Assembly (NCBI GenBank): GCA_027483885.1 | Contig: JAIXTO010000152.1 | Coordinates: 1-51,908, forward strand | Direction of reading: 5' to 3' | Length of the DNA: 51,908 nucleotides | DNA from: Rhizobiaceae bacterium | GTDB taxonomy: Bacteria; Pseudomonadota; Alphaproteobacteria; Rhizobiales; Rhizobiaceae | Part shown: piece after piece, positions 16,653 through 25,503 of the stretch | Layout of the letters: each line of letters opens with the position of its first letter | How positions within the stretch are numbered: the first letter of the stretch is position 1 | Translations under genes and position numbers: made by a program | The notes under the pieces: model-generated | What the model was told of the DNA's origin: nothing | Databases searched by the model: none | Seen by the model: the letters and a program-made list of their open reading frames with translations, nothing else

Positions 16653-18341
16653 ATGCAAGACAGAATTGCAATCATCGGCAGCGGACCCACCGGTCTTTAC
16701 ACGCTGAAGGGCCTCATCGGCTCACCGCGTCCCCTCTCCATCACCATTTTCGAGGCGGAAGCGGAACCCGGCAAGGGAACGCCCTATCATCCCGATATCA
16801 ACGATCCGGCGATGCTGTCGAACATTCCCAGCATCGAATTTCCAGCACTCACTGAAACGCTGGTCGACTGGCTGTCGCGTCAGGAAGATGCCGAGTTGCA
16901 GCGCCTCAGCGTGCTGCGCGAGGCAATCGATGCCCGCGAATTTTATCCGCGCGTCGTGCTTGGCGAATATATGCGCACACAGTTCCTGCAGCTCGTGGCC
17001 ATCGGTGAGCGAAACGGCCATCGCATCGACGTGCTGGATCGCCACCGGGTCATCGACATCGCACTTCAGGAAACCGACATCCGCCTGTCGGTGACGGGCC
17101 GTGATGGACAGCGGTTCGAGGCGGTGTTTGACCATGTGGTGATGGCAACCGGCCATAACTGGCCAGACAATACCGAAACCCGGCCGGGCTATTTCATCTC
17201 GCCCTGGCCTGCGGCAGCGCTGAAGAGCATTCCCGATGGATCCGTCGGCATTCTCGGCACGTCACTCTCGGGCATTGATGCGCTGATGAGCGTGGCAACC
17301 GCCCGCGGCACGTTCCGGCTGGATACCGCCGGCGACCTGCAATACCAGCCGGCCACCGGCAGCGAAGCCTTTCACGCCACGATGATGTCGCGCAAGGGCC
17401 TGCTGCCGGAAGCGGATTTTTACTGTCCGCTGCCCTATGAGACGCCGAAAATGTGCACCGAAGAGGCCATCGACGCGCTGATTGCAACCGGCCGCCACAA
17501 CCTTCTGGACGAGGTATTCGAGCTTTTCCGGGCCGAAATCCTCATCGCCGATCCGTCTTATGCGGCCAGGATCGGTCTGTCGGAGTTGACGGTCGAGACG
17601 TTTGCGGAAGCCTATTATCGCGAGCGGCTGGCGTCGGACCCGTTCGTGTGGGCGGCCCGCAACCTTGCCGAAACGGAAGCTAATCGCGACCGCCAGTATA
17701 CCGTGCCCTGGCGTTATGCGATCCTCATCACCCATGAGATTGTCGCCCGCGCCATTCCGCATCTCGACGAGACGGACCTCACGCGTTTTCACCGTCATTT
17801 CAAGAACATCTTCGTCGATGATTATGCAACCGTCCCGCTGATGTCGATCCGCCGGCTGCTGGCGCTGAAGCGGGCCGGCAAGCTGACGATTCTGGCACTC
17901 GGACAGGACTACGAGATTTCAAGCGACGGGCTGGCGCGCGGTGCGACAGTGACCGCCCATGGCGAAAGCCATGTCTTCGACGCCTTCATCGACGCGACGG
18001 GCCAGGCCACGCTGTCTGCCACCGACCTTCCCTTCCCGACGCTCGTGGCGCAGGGCGGCGTGCAGAAATCAGCAACACCGGTCGCGCAGGGTTTTATCAC
18101 CGATGCCAATGTCGTGCCGATGATCCGCACCGGCGGCATCGATATCGATGAACTCTACCGCCCGAAAACCACGGCACCGCTATGCAACACGCTCTATTGC
18201 GCGGCAATTTCCTTCCTGCTGCACAAGCACCCCTTCGTGCAGGGCATTACCAGTGCCTGGGAAATCGGCGAAACCGTCTCCGGCGCCATTCTGGACGCCG
18301 TGTCGCCGAAAACAGAAGGTGCGCTTCAGCTTTCCGCGTAA
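16653..18341 (+). CDS. FAD/NAD(P)-binding protein
   Basis: 562 residues. The N-terminal Rossmann motif IAIIGSGPTGLYTLKGL binds the FAD ADP moiety. A second dinucleotide segment occurs at SVGILGTSLSGIDALMS and an ATGHNWPDN motif lies between. The C-terminus FIDATGQATLS is also typical of the large uncharacterised FAD-NAD(P)-binding family (HdrA/SidA-like oxidoreductases). The chemistry is unknown; related proteins are assumed to be flavin monooxygenases or reductases. The last 16 bases overlap the convergent MOSC gene. No ribosome site is striking. Confidence 0.86.
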   Translation: MQDRIAIIGSGPTGLYTLKGLIGSPRPLSITIFEAEAEPGKGTPYHPDINDPAMLSNIPSIEFPALTETLVDWLSRQEDAELQRLSVLREAIDAREFYPRVVLGEYMRTQFLQLVAIGERNGHRIDVLDRHRVIDIALQETDIRLSVTGRDGQRFEAVFDHVVMATGHNWPDNTETRPGYFISPWPAAALKSIPDGSVGILGTSLSGIDALMSVATARGTFRLDTAGDLQYQPATGSEAFHATMMSRKGLLPEADFYCPLPYETPKMCTEEAIDALIATGRHNLLDEVFELFRAEILIADPSYAARIGLSELTVETFAEAYYRERLASDPFVWAARNLAETEANRDRQYTVPWRYAILITHEIVARAIPHLDETDLTRFHRHFKNIFVDDYATVPLMSIRRLLALKRAGKLTILALGQDYEISSDGLARGATVTAHGESHVFDAFIDATGQATLSATDLPFPTLVAQGGVQKSATPVAQGFITDANVVPMIRTGGIDIDELYRPKTTAPLCNTLYCAAISFLLHKHPFVQGITSAWEIGETVSGAILDAVSPKTEGALQLSA

Positions 18342-19081
18342 ACCCCATCGCCGACAGAGATCGTCACCGCGGGGGCGGTCTCTTCGGCAAGCCTGCCATA
18401 AACGCCGAGATGGCGGGCATTGTGGCGCATGATGGCGCGCAGCACATTGGCGTCTTCGGCAAGGCCTGGCTGGGCAGCCAGCGTCATGCCGCAGCGGCGG
18501 GTGGCTTCCGTCACGGCAATCCGGTGGGCGCCGATCCGGATCGTTTGGCCTGTCCAGCGGTTTTCCACGAACCCCTCCTCGCCGTCCTGCGTCTCGATCA
18601 GAACGGTCGGGCGAAAACGGCGCACATCGAGCGCCGGCAGGCCGCCAAGCTCTGCCAGCCGGGCAAGCGAAGCGGTGGTGACAAGATGCAGCGGCGCCAC
18701 CTCATAACGCGGGGCAATTTTGGCAAAATGCGCCGGCGCTTCGTGCGCAAAGGCCTCATGCACGCCGATTGCGGCGGGAAAGCCGAAATGCGTCTCCAGA
18801 GGATCGGCCAGTTCTTTGGCGTCCAGCGACAAAACCCGGCCATCGGGAAACGCGATCTGCGGAACGCCTTTCCCGCCGTCAAAGGCCTGCAGCAGAAGCG
18901 CCGGGCGCCAGCGCGCCTCCTGTTCGGGGGCTGCTTGCCGCCCCGTCAAAGGGTCGAGCAAGGCAAATCGGCGGTCACCGGCGACACCTGAGGGCGAAAC
19001 GGCAATCGAAGCCGGCGTCTCTCCCCCCAGCGAGCTTACCGGATAACGAAACACCTCTGCCACCCGCCCGATTTTCTGCAT
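18326..19081 (-). CDS. MOSC domain-containing protein
   Basis: 251 residues. The N-terminal beta-barrel starts VAEVFRYPVSSLGGE with GVAGDRRFALLD, as in MOSC-N domains. The MOSC core contains DVRRFRPTVLIET and ends in VTEATRRCGMT, whose conserved cysteine (C198 region) is expected to carry sulfur or bind the molybdenum cofactor. Related proteins reduce N-hydroxylated compounds (YcbX/mARC). It converges on the FAD/NAD(P)-binding gene with a 16-base overlap. GGGACGGG precedes the ATG. Confidence 0.9.
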   Translation of the reverse strand: MQKIGRVAEVFRYPVSSLGGETPASIAVSPSGVAGDRRFALLDPLTGRQAAPEQEARWRPALLLQAFDGGKGVPQIAFPDGRVLSLDAKELADPLETHFGFPAAIGVHEAFAHEAPAHFAKIAPRYEVAPLHLVTTASLARLAELGGLPALDVRRFRPTVLIETQDGEEGFVENRWTGQTIRIGAHRIAVTEATRRCGMTLAAQPGLAEDANVLRAIMRHNARHLGVYGRLAEETAPAVTISVGDGVYAES

Positions 19082-19218
19082 TCACCCGTCCCTTGCCTGT
19101 CGCACGCTGTTTGGCGCCCGGCTGAGAGTGCTGACGGGCGCGATCGGGAGACAAGACAATTCACCGGCTGGGGTTCCAAAACATCGACACGGGGGCTTGC
19201 CATTTTTTTGCCTTGATC

Positions 19219-19231
19219 GTTATAACATAAC
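19219..19231. promoter_or_regulatory. Zur-type operator
   Basis: The palindrome GTTATAACATAAC (GTTAT-AAC-ATAAC) matches the alphaproteobacterial Zur consensus built on GTTATA..ATAAC. It lies 32 bases before the first gene of the zinc-type ABC transporter. It implies repression when zinc is replete. Mur/Fur-type sites look related, so the regulator is inferred from the neighbouring genes. Confidence 0.75.
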
Positions 19232-19262
19232 AAATTCTCTTCCTTGCCAGACAGGCCCCTTC

Positions 19263-19385
19263 ATGCGCAACACGCCTTTCCCCTTCAGCCTCATGCAGCA
19301 ATCGGCCTTGTCGCGGCTTCTTGTCGTTGCGCTGGTGATCGTCGTGCTCTGGTTTTCCATCCACTGGGCGGTTCTGCTGCCATGA
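19263..19385 (+). CDS. Uncharacterised 40-residue membrane protein heading the metal transporter operon
   Basis: This ORF encodes 40 residues: a short polar N-terminus, then a single hydrophobic helix (about 17-38, SRLLVVALVIVVLWFSIHW) and a short tail. Its stop codon overlaps the ATG of the ABC ATPase (ATGA), so it is co-translated with it. A Zur-like box lies just upstream. There is no strong ribosome site. It may be a regulator or accessory subunit of the transporter, or a leader peptide that sets translation of the ATPase gene. The overlap and the helix are seen; function is inference. Confidence 0.55.
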   Translation: MRNTPFPFSLMQQSALSRLLVVALVIVVLWFSIHWAVLLP

Positions 19386-20131
19386 GCGCTGAACGGGAAA
19401 CGGCCATCCGCCTCCACAATCTCACCGTTGCCTATGACCGGCATCCAGCCGTGCATCACGTCTCCGGCACGTTAAAGACCGGCAGCCTGACGGCCATTGC
19501 CGGGCCGAACGGGGCTGGAAAATCAACGCTTCTGAAGGCGATTGTCGGTGAGTTGAAGCCGGCGGAAGGCCGCATCGAGCATACGCTCGGCCGCACCGAG
19601 ATCGGTTATCTGCCGCAGGCCGCCGAGATCAACCGTCGTTTCCCGATCGATGTGCTGGACACGGTGCTGCTGGGCGCCTGGAAGGTGAGCGGCGCCTTTG
19701 GCAGCGTCAGCCGCGCCGCAACCGCAACCGCCCGCGAGGCGCTGCAGACGGTGGGCCTCGAAGGCTTTGAAAAACGCCCGATCGGATCTCTTTCGGCCGG
19801 CCAGTTCCAGCGCGTGCTGTTTGCCCGCCTGCTGCTGCAGGATGCGCGCGTCATCCTGCTCGACGAGCCGTTTACCGCAATCGACGCCCGCACCACCCGC
19901 GATCTCCTGGAAATCGTGGCCAACTGGCATGGCGAAGGCCGCACCGTGGTGGCGGTGCTGCATGATTTCGACCAGGTGCGCAGCCATTTCCCGGAGACGC
20001 TGCTGATTGCCCGCGAACTGATCGGCTGGGGGCCAACATCCGAGGTGATGGCGCCGGAAAACCTCTTGCGCGCCCGCGCCATGGCCGAGCGTTTTGATGA
20101 AAACGCCGAAATCTGCGAGCCGGCGGCATGA
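19382..20131 (+). CDS. Zinc/manganese-type ABC transporter ATP-binding protein (AztA/TroB-like)
   Basis: 249 residues. The Walker A loop is GPNGAGKST near residue 42, the signature motif LSAGQ, Walker B VILLDEPF and the H-loop VLHD, so the ATPase is complete. PQAAEINRRFPIDVLDTVLLG is the typical linker of the metal-type (cluster 9) family. With the permease and the periplasmic binding protein it forms an uptake system for Zn2+ (or Mn2+). Its ATG overlaps the 40-residue membrane protein, and its own end overlaps the permease start (ATGA). Order ATPase-permease-binding protein is that of aztABC operons; the symbol is left blank because homologues carry several names. Confidence 0.93.
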   Translation: MSAERETAIRLHNLTVAYDRHPAVHHVSGTLKTGSLTAIAGPNGAGKSTLLKAIVGELKPAEGRIEHTLGRTEIGYLPQAAEINRRFPIDVLDTVLLGAWKVSGAFGSVSRAATATAREALQTVGLEGFEKRPIGSLSAGQFQRVLFARLLLQDARVILLDEPFTAIDARTTRDLLEIVANWHGEGRTVVAVLHDFDQVRSHFPETLLIARELIGWGPTSEVMAPENLLRARAMAERFDENAEICEPAA

Positions 20132-21000
20132 GCGCCTATGACATCTTTTTCGCACCGATGGTCGATTACGGGTTCATGCGCCGCGCGCTGGTGGCCTGCC
20201 TGTGCCTGGCGCTCGGCTCCGGCCCCATCGGCGTTTTTCTGATGATGCGGCGCATGAGCCTGATGGGCGATGCGCTGAGCCATGCAGTGCTGCCCGGCGC
20301 TGCCATCGGTTACCTCATTGCCGGCTCCCTGTCGCTAACGGCCATGGGCCTTGGCGGACTGGTGGCGGGCATGTCGGTGGCGCTGCTCTCCGGCGCCGTC
20401 AGCCGGGCCACCGTGCTTTCGGAAGATGCAAGTTTTGCCAGCTTTTATCTCGCGTCGCTGGCGCTTGGCGTGCTGATCGTGTCGCTGCGCGGCTCCAACA
20501 TCGACCTTTTGCACGTGTTGTTCGGCACGATCCTCGCCATCGATGCCCCTGCCCTCTACCAGATCGGCGCGATCACCTCGCTCACACTTGTCGTGCTCGC
20601 CGTCATCTACCGGCCGCTGGTGGCGGAATGTTTTGATCCGGGCTTTTTGCGCGCCGTTGGCGGGCGCGGGCCGTTTTATCACGTCGCCTTCCTGCTGATG
20701 GTGGTGCTCAATCTGGTGGCCAGTTTCCAGGCGCTTGGCACGCTGATGGCGGTGGGCCTGATGATGCTGCCGGCAGCCATTGCCCAGCTCTGGGCCCGCA
20801 ACCTGCCCTCCATGCTGCTGGTGGCGGTCGGCTCGGCACTCGTCTCCGGTTATTTCGGCCTCATCGCCTCCTACCATCTCGAAATCGCGTCCGGCCCCAC
20901 CATCATCATGACGGCGGCGATCATTTACGGGATTTCGATCTTCATCGCGCCCTCCGGCATCGCCCGGCGCTATTTCCCCCGCCCGCATCTCAAGGGTTAA
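20128..21000 (+). CDS. Zinc/manganese-type ABC transporter permease
   Basis: 290 residues with about eight membrane helices, the length and layout of the ABC-3 (ZnuB/TroC) permease family. The conserved MRRMSLMGDALSHAVLPGAAIGY segment near residue 38 is the family signature contacting the ATPase. Later helices include SLALGVLIVS and MAVGLMMLPAAIAQLWA. It forms the membrane channel of the cation importer. It is translationally coupled to the ATPase by a four-base overlap. Confidence 0.95.
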   Translation: MSAYDIFFAPMVDYGFMRRALVACLCLALGSGPIGVFLMMRRMSLMGDALSHAVLPGAAIGYLIAGSLSLTAMGLGGLVAGMSVALLSGAVSRATVLSEDASFASFYLASLALGVLIVSLRGSNIDLLHVLFGTILAIDAPALYQIGAITSLTLVVLAVIYRPLVAECFDPGFLRAVGGRGPFYHVAFLLMVVLNLVASFQALGTLMAVGLMMLPAAIAQLWARNLPSMLLVAVGSALVSGYFGLIASYHLEIASGPTIIMTAAIIYGISIFIAPSGIARRYFPRPHLKG

Positions 21001-21017
21001 CCTCAAGGAGCTTGCCC

Positions 21018-21914
21018 ATGTTGTCCCGCACACTCTTCCTGTCAGCCGCACTGCCAGCCCTCATCGCCTTTGCCGCGCCTGTTTCGGCGGCCGAGCTGAA
21101 GGCCGTCGCCTCGTTCACCGTTCTTGCCGATGTCGTCCATCAGGTCGGCGGCGACAAGGTGAAGGTGACGAGCCTCGTTGGCCCCGACGGAGACCCCCAT
21201 GAATTCGAACCCTCGCCAAAAGACGCCAAGGCGCTCAAAGCCGCCGACGTGGTGTTTGTGAGCGGCGAAGGCCTGGAAGGCTGGCTCGACCGGCTGATCT
21301 CCGCCTCCGGCACGAAGTCCAAGCCCGTCACCGTTTCAGAAGGCGTCAACACCCGCACGATGGAAGAGGACGGCAAGACCGTGACCGATCCGCATGTGTG
21401 GAACAGCCCGGTCAACGTAAAAATCTGGGTCACTAACATCGAAAAGGCACTCTCCGCCGCAGACCCCGCAGACGCCGCCACCTTCAAGGCAAACGCCGAA
21501 GCCTACACGAAAAAGCTCGACGCGCTCGACGCCTATGCCCGCGAAAAGTTCGCAAAAATCCCGGAAGACCGCCGCAAGGTGCTGACCAGCCACGACGCCT
21601 TTGGGTATTTCGGCCGCGAATACAAGGTGAGCTTCCTCTCGCCGCTCGGCGTTTCCACCGAAACCGAAGCCTCTGCCGCTGACGTTGCCAAGCTGATCGA
21701 CCAGATCAAGGCCGAACACGTCAAAACCTACTTCTTCGAAAACTCCAACGACCCGCGCCTCGTCAAACAGGTCGCCAAGGCCACCGGCGCCGAACCGGGC
21801 GGCGAACTTTACGTCGAATCCCTGTCAAAGCCGTCTGGGCCGGCGGGGACTTATGAAAAGATGTTCCGGTTCAATGTGGATCATCTGGCCGGCGCGATGA
21901 AGGCGGGGAGCTGA
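21018..21914 (+). CDS. Periplasmic zinc/manganese-binding protein of the ABC importer
   Basis: 298 residues. A signal peptide occupies 1-25 (cleavage near VSAAE). The cluster A-I (ZnuA/TroA/PsaA) fold is shown by GPDGDPHEFEPSPKD (H61), DPHVWNSP (H126) and SHDAFGYFGR (H192); the last acidic ligand is likely in ENSNDPRLV. These residues coordinate the metal. There is no histidine-rich loop, so it cannot be firmly called zinc-specific. AAGGAG precedes the ATG at the usual distance. Confidence 0.94.
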   Translation: MLSRTLFLSAALPALIAFAAPVSAAELKAVASFTVLADVVHQVGGDKVKVTSLVGPDGDPHEFEPSPKDAKALKAADVVFVSGEGLEGWLDRLISASGTKSKPVTVSEGVNTRTMEEDGKTVTDPHVWNSPVNVKIWVTNIEKALSAADPADAATFKANAEAYTKKLDALDAYAREKFAKIPEDRRKVLTSHDAFGYFGREYKVSFLSPLGVSTETEASAADVAKLIDQIKAEHVKTYFFENSNDPRLVKQVAKATGAEPGGELYVESLSKPSGPAGTYEKMFRFNVDHLAGAMKAGS

Positions 21915-21956
21915 GGGTTTTGTTTTGGGGGGTGGCTTGGCAGGCCTTTTTAGGCT

Positions 21957-22111
21957 GCCCCTCACCCTAACCCTCTCCCCGCAATGCGGGGCGAGGGGAC
22001 GAGTGTGCGGAAACCGCCCGCCCCATCAACCGCTCTGCGTGCCGCGAGGCCAGCGGCACATCCCTTCGCCCCGCCCAGCGGGGCGAAGGTGGCGGCAGCC
22101 GGATGAGGGGC
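21957..22111. repeat. RIME-like intergenic palindromic element
   Basis: The right arm carries a perfect 12-base stem, CCTTCGCCCCGC (22063-22074), CCA loop, GCGGGGCGAAGG (22078-22089). The left arm reads CCCCTCACCCTAACCCTC followed by a GC hairpin (CTCCCCGC-AAT-GCGGGG). Flanks CCCCTCACC and GGATGAGGGG are inverted relatives. It lies in the 369-base gap after the zinc operon; the remainder of that gap up to 22283 is ordinary AT-richer sequence in which I see no gene. Confidence 0.72.
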
Positions 22112-22283
22112 TTTGCCGGCGCTGTGTGAACGTTTCAAATAATTCGAGTAAGTCAGCAGGCGCCACCGAACAAGGTCAGATTGCGTTAAACGCCTTGCGC
22201 GAAAAGCAAATGGTTGCCCGCATAAACAAAATTTCAATAGCGATAGCAGCCTCTCCTCGAACACATGGTCGATCAGATGTTGT

Positions 22284-23432
22284 TCACACCTCGCTGCCCC
22301 CTTTCTCAAACCATTCGGCCGGTCGTTCTGATGCTCTGCGCCCTGGGTAAAAACCCGGAATACTCATGTTCACAAGTTCTAGGACATGCTTTCTGAGCGG
22401 CCTACGAACCCGGTCGCCTTTTACCTCTGTCAGAATAGCCGCCGTGAACGTCAAATCGGCAGTAAGTGTGGGCGGAGCAACTCCTACAAGCGAGTGAGAT
22501 GCACGCCATACCTCCGCATTTAGTTGATAAGGCCCGAAAGTCAGAGCTTGCAAAGAGCCGCTCCATCCAGCGTCCTTTGCTCGAGAATTCACAACTATGA
22601 TTTCTCCTGTTGGCCTTCCCGTGAAAGGAGGAAATTCTCCATTAGCAATAAACTCCTCATTTCCCCCAAAGCACCTAACTTTCATCGTTATACTTGTTCT
22701 ACGGCCGACTGAATAGTTCACTAGGATAGCGTACTGATTTTCAGGAACGAGCTTCAGCTTTAAAAGAAGCTCACCACCTACAATTGATGAGAACACAAAA
22801 GACTTACGTATCCCATCATAGCGTAGAGATCCGAAATATTCAGCATCAAAAAGGTAGAAAGAGCGAAGCGAATTATTGGCAACGTCAAAATCAGGCATGG
22901 CCTTCAGAAATACATGACCATCAGCACCGGCACCTTGGCCGAACACAGTCAGATCTTGACTTGGCTGATGTGGCAATATTAACCACAACGCAACCTCGCG
23001 AAGACTTCTCGCATGAATTTTCGCGTGATTTAGGTCACGCAAAAACGGCAAATCCTCACTCACAATACAAGCACCCTGCTCAAGCGCAACCGCTGCTAAA
23101 TGGTTGTCGTGCTTCGAAATTTCAGGGACTACAGTGGCTGGCGAAATCACCTTGATTTCGCCGCTCGTCAGCAACTTCTCAACTAAAGGTGAAAGATCAG
23201 ATAGGCTCCCACGCTCCCGCGAAAGCGCCCGCTTCACCTCTTCGATTGCTACAGTTGTAGTGAATAAGGTGAAGCCTCGCTGATATAAGCCGTCCAAAAC
23301 AAAACAACCAAGGCCATCAACGATTAACAAAAAATCCAATAAAACGTTAGCGTCCAGAACAACACGATTAGGGACATTATCGAGCGGACGAAAGAGCCAG
23401 TTGGAAGGAGAGCAATCACCGTAGTAACGCAT
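22284..23432 (-). CDS. PIN-domain nuclease fused to an uncharacterised beta-rich domain
   Basis: 382 residues in lower-GC DNA than its neighbours. Residues 22-150 form a PIN domain: VVLDANVLLDFL (D27), an EE pair near 64, KHDNHLAAVA (D109) and SEDLPFLRDL (E126/D127) give the four acidic residues that bind metal, so it should be a metal-dependent RNase-like nuclease. Residues about 160-382 are a beta-rich region, perhaps a jelly-roll or lectin-like sandwich, with no motif I recognise. GGAG lies seven bases before the ATG. A perfect TATAAT (23444-23449, minus strand) sits so close to the start that any transcript from it would be nearly leaderless. No partner antitoxin gene is adjacent. Probably horizontally acquired. 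Confidence 0.75.
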   Translation of the reverse strand: MRYYGDCSPSNWLFRPLDNVPNRVVLDANVLLDFLLIVDGLGCFVLDGLYQRGFTLFTTTVAIEEVKRALSRERGSLSDLSPLVEKLLTSGEIKVISPATVVPEISKHDNHLAAVALEQGACIVSEDLPFLRDLNHAKIHARSLREVALWLILPHQPSQDLTVFGQGAGADGHVFLKAMPDFDVANNSLRSFYLFDAEYFGSLRYDGIRKSFVFSSIVGGELLLKLKLVPENQYAILVNYSVGRRTSITMKVRCFGGNEEFIANGEFPPFTGRPTGEIIVVNSRAKDAGWSGSLQALTFGPYQLNAEVWRASHSLVGVAPPTLTADLTFTAAILTEVKGDRVRRPLRKHVLELVNMSIPGFYPGRRASERPAEWFEKGGSEV

Positions 23433-23559
23433 GGGATCACTCCATTATACGGAAATGATTGACGGTAGCACCGATACCCTTAGCACAAAACGCTCTACTT
23501 TTGAAAACTACTTTTGGTGCGGCAACAACAGGACAGCCGAGAGCGGTCGTGATCCCCCC

Positions 23560-23868
23560 TCACACCTCCAGATCAAACACCAGCAACCCGGCCAACCCGC
23601 CGTCACAGGCCGCCACAATGCGTTCGCCAACAGCCTTGTGGTCGGGGTGGATGAGATAGGCGTCGCGGGCATCTGCGGTTTCGAAGGTCACGGCAAAACC
23701 GTCCTGAAAGCCGCCGCTCAACCCCTCCGGCGAGACGTTGGGGCCGAACTTGATCGAGACGATGCCGGGGATGACGGTTTGGAGGGCCGACAGCGCCTCG
23801 AAGATCGAATGCTTTTCCGCGAGCGGAAGGGCTGATTTCAGGCGCAGGAAGACGCAGTGCAGGATCAT
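23560..23868 (-). CDS. Dabb (stress-responsive A/B barrel) family protein
   Basis: 102 residues. MILHCVFLRLK, a helix, then the VSIKFGPNVSPEGLSGGFQDGFAVTF strand pair and the HPDHKAVGERI helix are the Dabb ferredoxin-like barrel pattern. These small dimeric proteins have no agreed function; some act in stress or polyketide-type chemistry. GGAGAACACC precedes the ATG. It lies downstream of rnhA on the same strand, 80 bases from it, so it may be read with that operon. Confidence 0.85.
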   Translation of the reverse strand: MILHCVFLRLKSALPLAEKHSIFEALSALQTVIPGIVSIKFGPNVSPEGLSGGFQDGFAVTFETADARDAYLIHPDHKAVGERIVAACDGGLAGLLVFDLEV

Positions 23869-23948
23869 GGTGTTCTCCGTGATGGGTCTGGTCCGGTTTC
23901 TGGCTTTGCAAAGGGATGGCCGGCAGGCGGTCGCCCCTTTGCAAAAAT

Positions 23949-24389
23949 TCAGCGTCTCTTGAACGGTGCCATGCCAAGCCGCGCCAGTTCATCGGCGCGT
24001 TCGTTTTCCGGGTGGCCGGCATGGCCTTTGACCCAGTGCCAGGTCACCTTGTGGCGCTGGTTTGCAAGGTCGAGCTGCTGCCACAGCTCACCGTTTTTCA
24101 CCGGCTTCTTGTCGGCGGTCTTCCAGCCGTTTTTCTTCCAGCCAAAGATCCATTTCGAGATGCCATCCATGACATATTTGCTGTCGGTGTGGAGGTTGAC
24201 CTCGCACGTGTCCTTCAGCGCGTTGAGCGCAGTAATCGCGGCCAGCAATTCCATGCGGTTATTGGTCGTATCCGCCTCGCCGCCGTGAAGCTCCTTCAAG
24301 GTTTCGCCATAACGCAGGATGGCGCCCCAGCCGCCGGGGCCGGGATTGCCGGAACAGGCGCCGTCCGTATAAATCTCCACCTGTTTCAT
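23949..24389 (-). CDS. rnhA: Ribonuclease HI
   Basis: 146 residues. The enzyme cuts the RNA strand of RNA:DNA hybrids (R-loops, Okazaki primers). The metal-binding acids are all present: D9 ([16 protein letters not shown]), E47 ([10 protein letters not shown]), D69 ([11 protein letters not shown]) and D133 (NERADELA), with the catalytic histidine in [18 protein letters not shown] of the preceding thrB end serves as ribosome site, and the ATG shares its A with the thrB stop codon, so the two genes are tightly coupled. Confidence 0.97.
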   Translation of the reverse strand: MKQVEIYTDGACSGNPGPGGWGAILRYGETLKELHGGEADTTNNRMELLAAITALNALKDTCEVNLHTDSKYVMDGISKWIFGWKKNGWKTADKKPVKNGELWQQLDLANQRHKVTWHWVKGHAGHPENERADELARLGMAPFKRR

Positions 24390-25369
24390 CAAAACGCCTC
24401 CTGACGCAGTTCAAGCCCATATTCCGTGGGCGACACGATGGCGCGGTGAAAGCGCAGCTTCTTCAGATATTCCAGCGGATCCTTCTTCACCACCAGCGCG
24501 CCGGCGGGTGTTGTCAGCCAGTCATAAAGACGGGTGAGGAAGAAGCGCAGGGCCGACCCCCGGCAGAGGATCGGAAGGGCGGCGACCTCTGCGTCCGACA
24601 GCGGCCGCACCGACTGGTAGCCGGCAAGCATGGCCGCCCCCCGTGCGAAATTATAGGCGCCGTCGGCCTCGAAACACCAGGCATTGAGGCAGATCGCCAC
24701 GTCATAAGCCAAGAGATCGTTGCAGGCGAAATAGAAATCGATGAGGCCCGACAGCTTGTTATCGAGGAAAAAGACATTGTCCTGAAAAAGGTCGGCATGG
24801 ATGACGCCGGCCGGCAGGTTTTTCGGCCACACGCCGGAGAGATAATCCAGCTCGTCGCCGATTTCCGCCTGAAGGCCGGCCAGAACCTCGTCGGCGCGCG
24901 GGGCAGCCTTTTCCCAAAGCTCCACCCAACCATCAAGCGACAGGGCGTTCGGCCGCCGGATCGAAAAATCGGCCGCCGCCAGATGCATTTCAGCGAGCGC
25001 CCGGCCGACTTCAAAGCAGTTCTGCGCCTCGGGCTTGCGCAGCCACACACCTTCGAGAAAGGAAATGAGCGCTGCCGGCCGGCCGGAAAGCTCGCCGGTC
25101 AATTGCTGGTCCTTGCGCGCCAAAGGCAGCGGGCAGGAGAGGCCCCGTTTTGCCAGATGCTGCATCAAGCCTAAGAAAAACGGCAGATCGCCCGCATCCA
25201 CCCGCTTTTCATAAAGTGTGAGGATCAGCGGCTCCTTCGTCGTGTGCAGCAGAAAATTGGAATTTTCCACGCCCTCGGCAATGCCGCGATAGGAGGTCAG
25301 CTCGCCCACATCATACTGCGCGAGAAAGGTCTTCAGGTCGGTTTCGGAAATATCGGTATAGACGGCCAA
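24389..25369 (-). CDS. thrB: Homoserine kinase (ThrB, aminoglycoside-phosphotransferase-like fold)
   Basis: 326 residues. It phosphorylates homoserine, the step before threonine synthase. It is the alphaproteobacterial type with a choline-kinase/APH fold, not the GHMP kinase type: catalytic loop [11 protein letters not shown] and metal-binding [15 protein letters not shown], with [12 protein letters not shown] at the nucleotide region. The N-terminus MAVYTDISE matches the family, so the TTG codon at 25369 is the initiator. AGGA is nine bases before it, after a short (GT)5 tract. It is followed, with a one-base overlap, by rnhA. Confidence 0.95.
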   Translation of the reverse strand: MAVYTDISETDLKTFLAQYDVGELTSYRGIAEGVENSNFLLHTTKEPLILTLYEKRVDAGDLPFFLGLMQHLAKRGLSCPLPLARKDQQLTGELSGRPAALISFLEGVWLRKPEAQNCFEVGRALAEMHLAAADFSIRRPNALSLDGWVELWEKAAPRADEVLAGLQAEIGDELDYLSGVWPKNLPAGVIHADLFQDNVFFLDNKLSGLIDFYFACNDLLAYDVAICLNAWCFEADGAYNFARGAAMLAGYQSVRPLSDAEVAALPILCRGSALRFFLTRLYDWLTTPAGALVVKKDPLEYLKKLRFHRAIVSPTEYGLELRQEAF

Positions 25370-25503
25370 GTGTGTGTGTCCTGCGGGCTGCGCGCTGCAA
25401 CGTCAATGAAGCACAGGCATACAGCGGCAGGCGCCGGCATGGCTAGCCCCTTGGGGGCCAAGGGCACAGGATTTGGCGACGGGGGAATGTTGGGGATCCG
25501 GCC

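Noticed and set aside
19120..19145. A CTGAGAG motif near 19121 suggesting a TPP riboswitch
   Set aside because: The second conserved segment (ACC...TTGAACCTGA) is absent and the downstream genes are metal transporters, so a thiamine riboswitch is unsupported.
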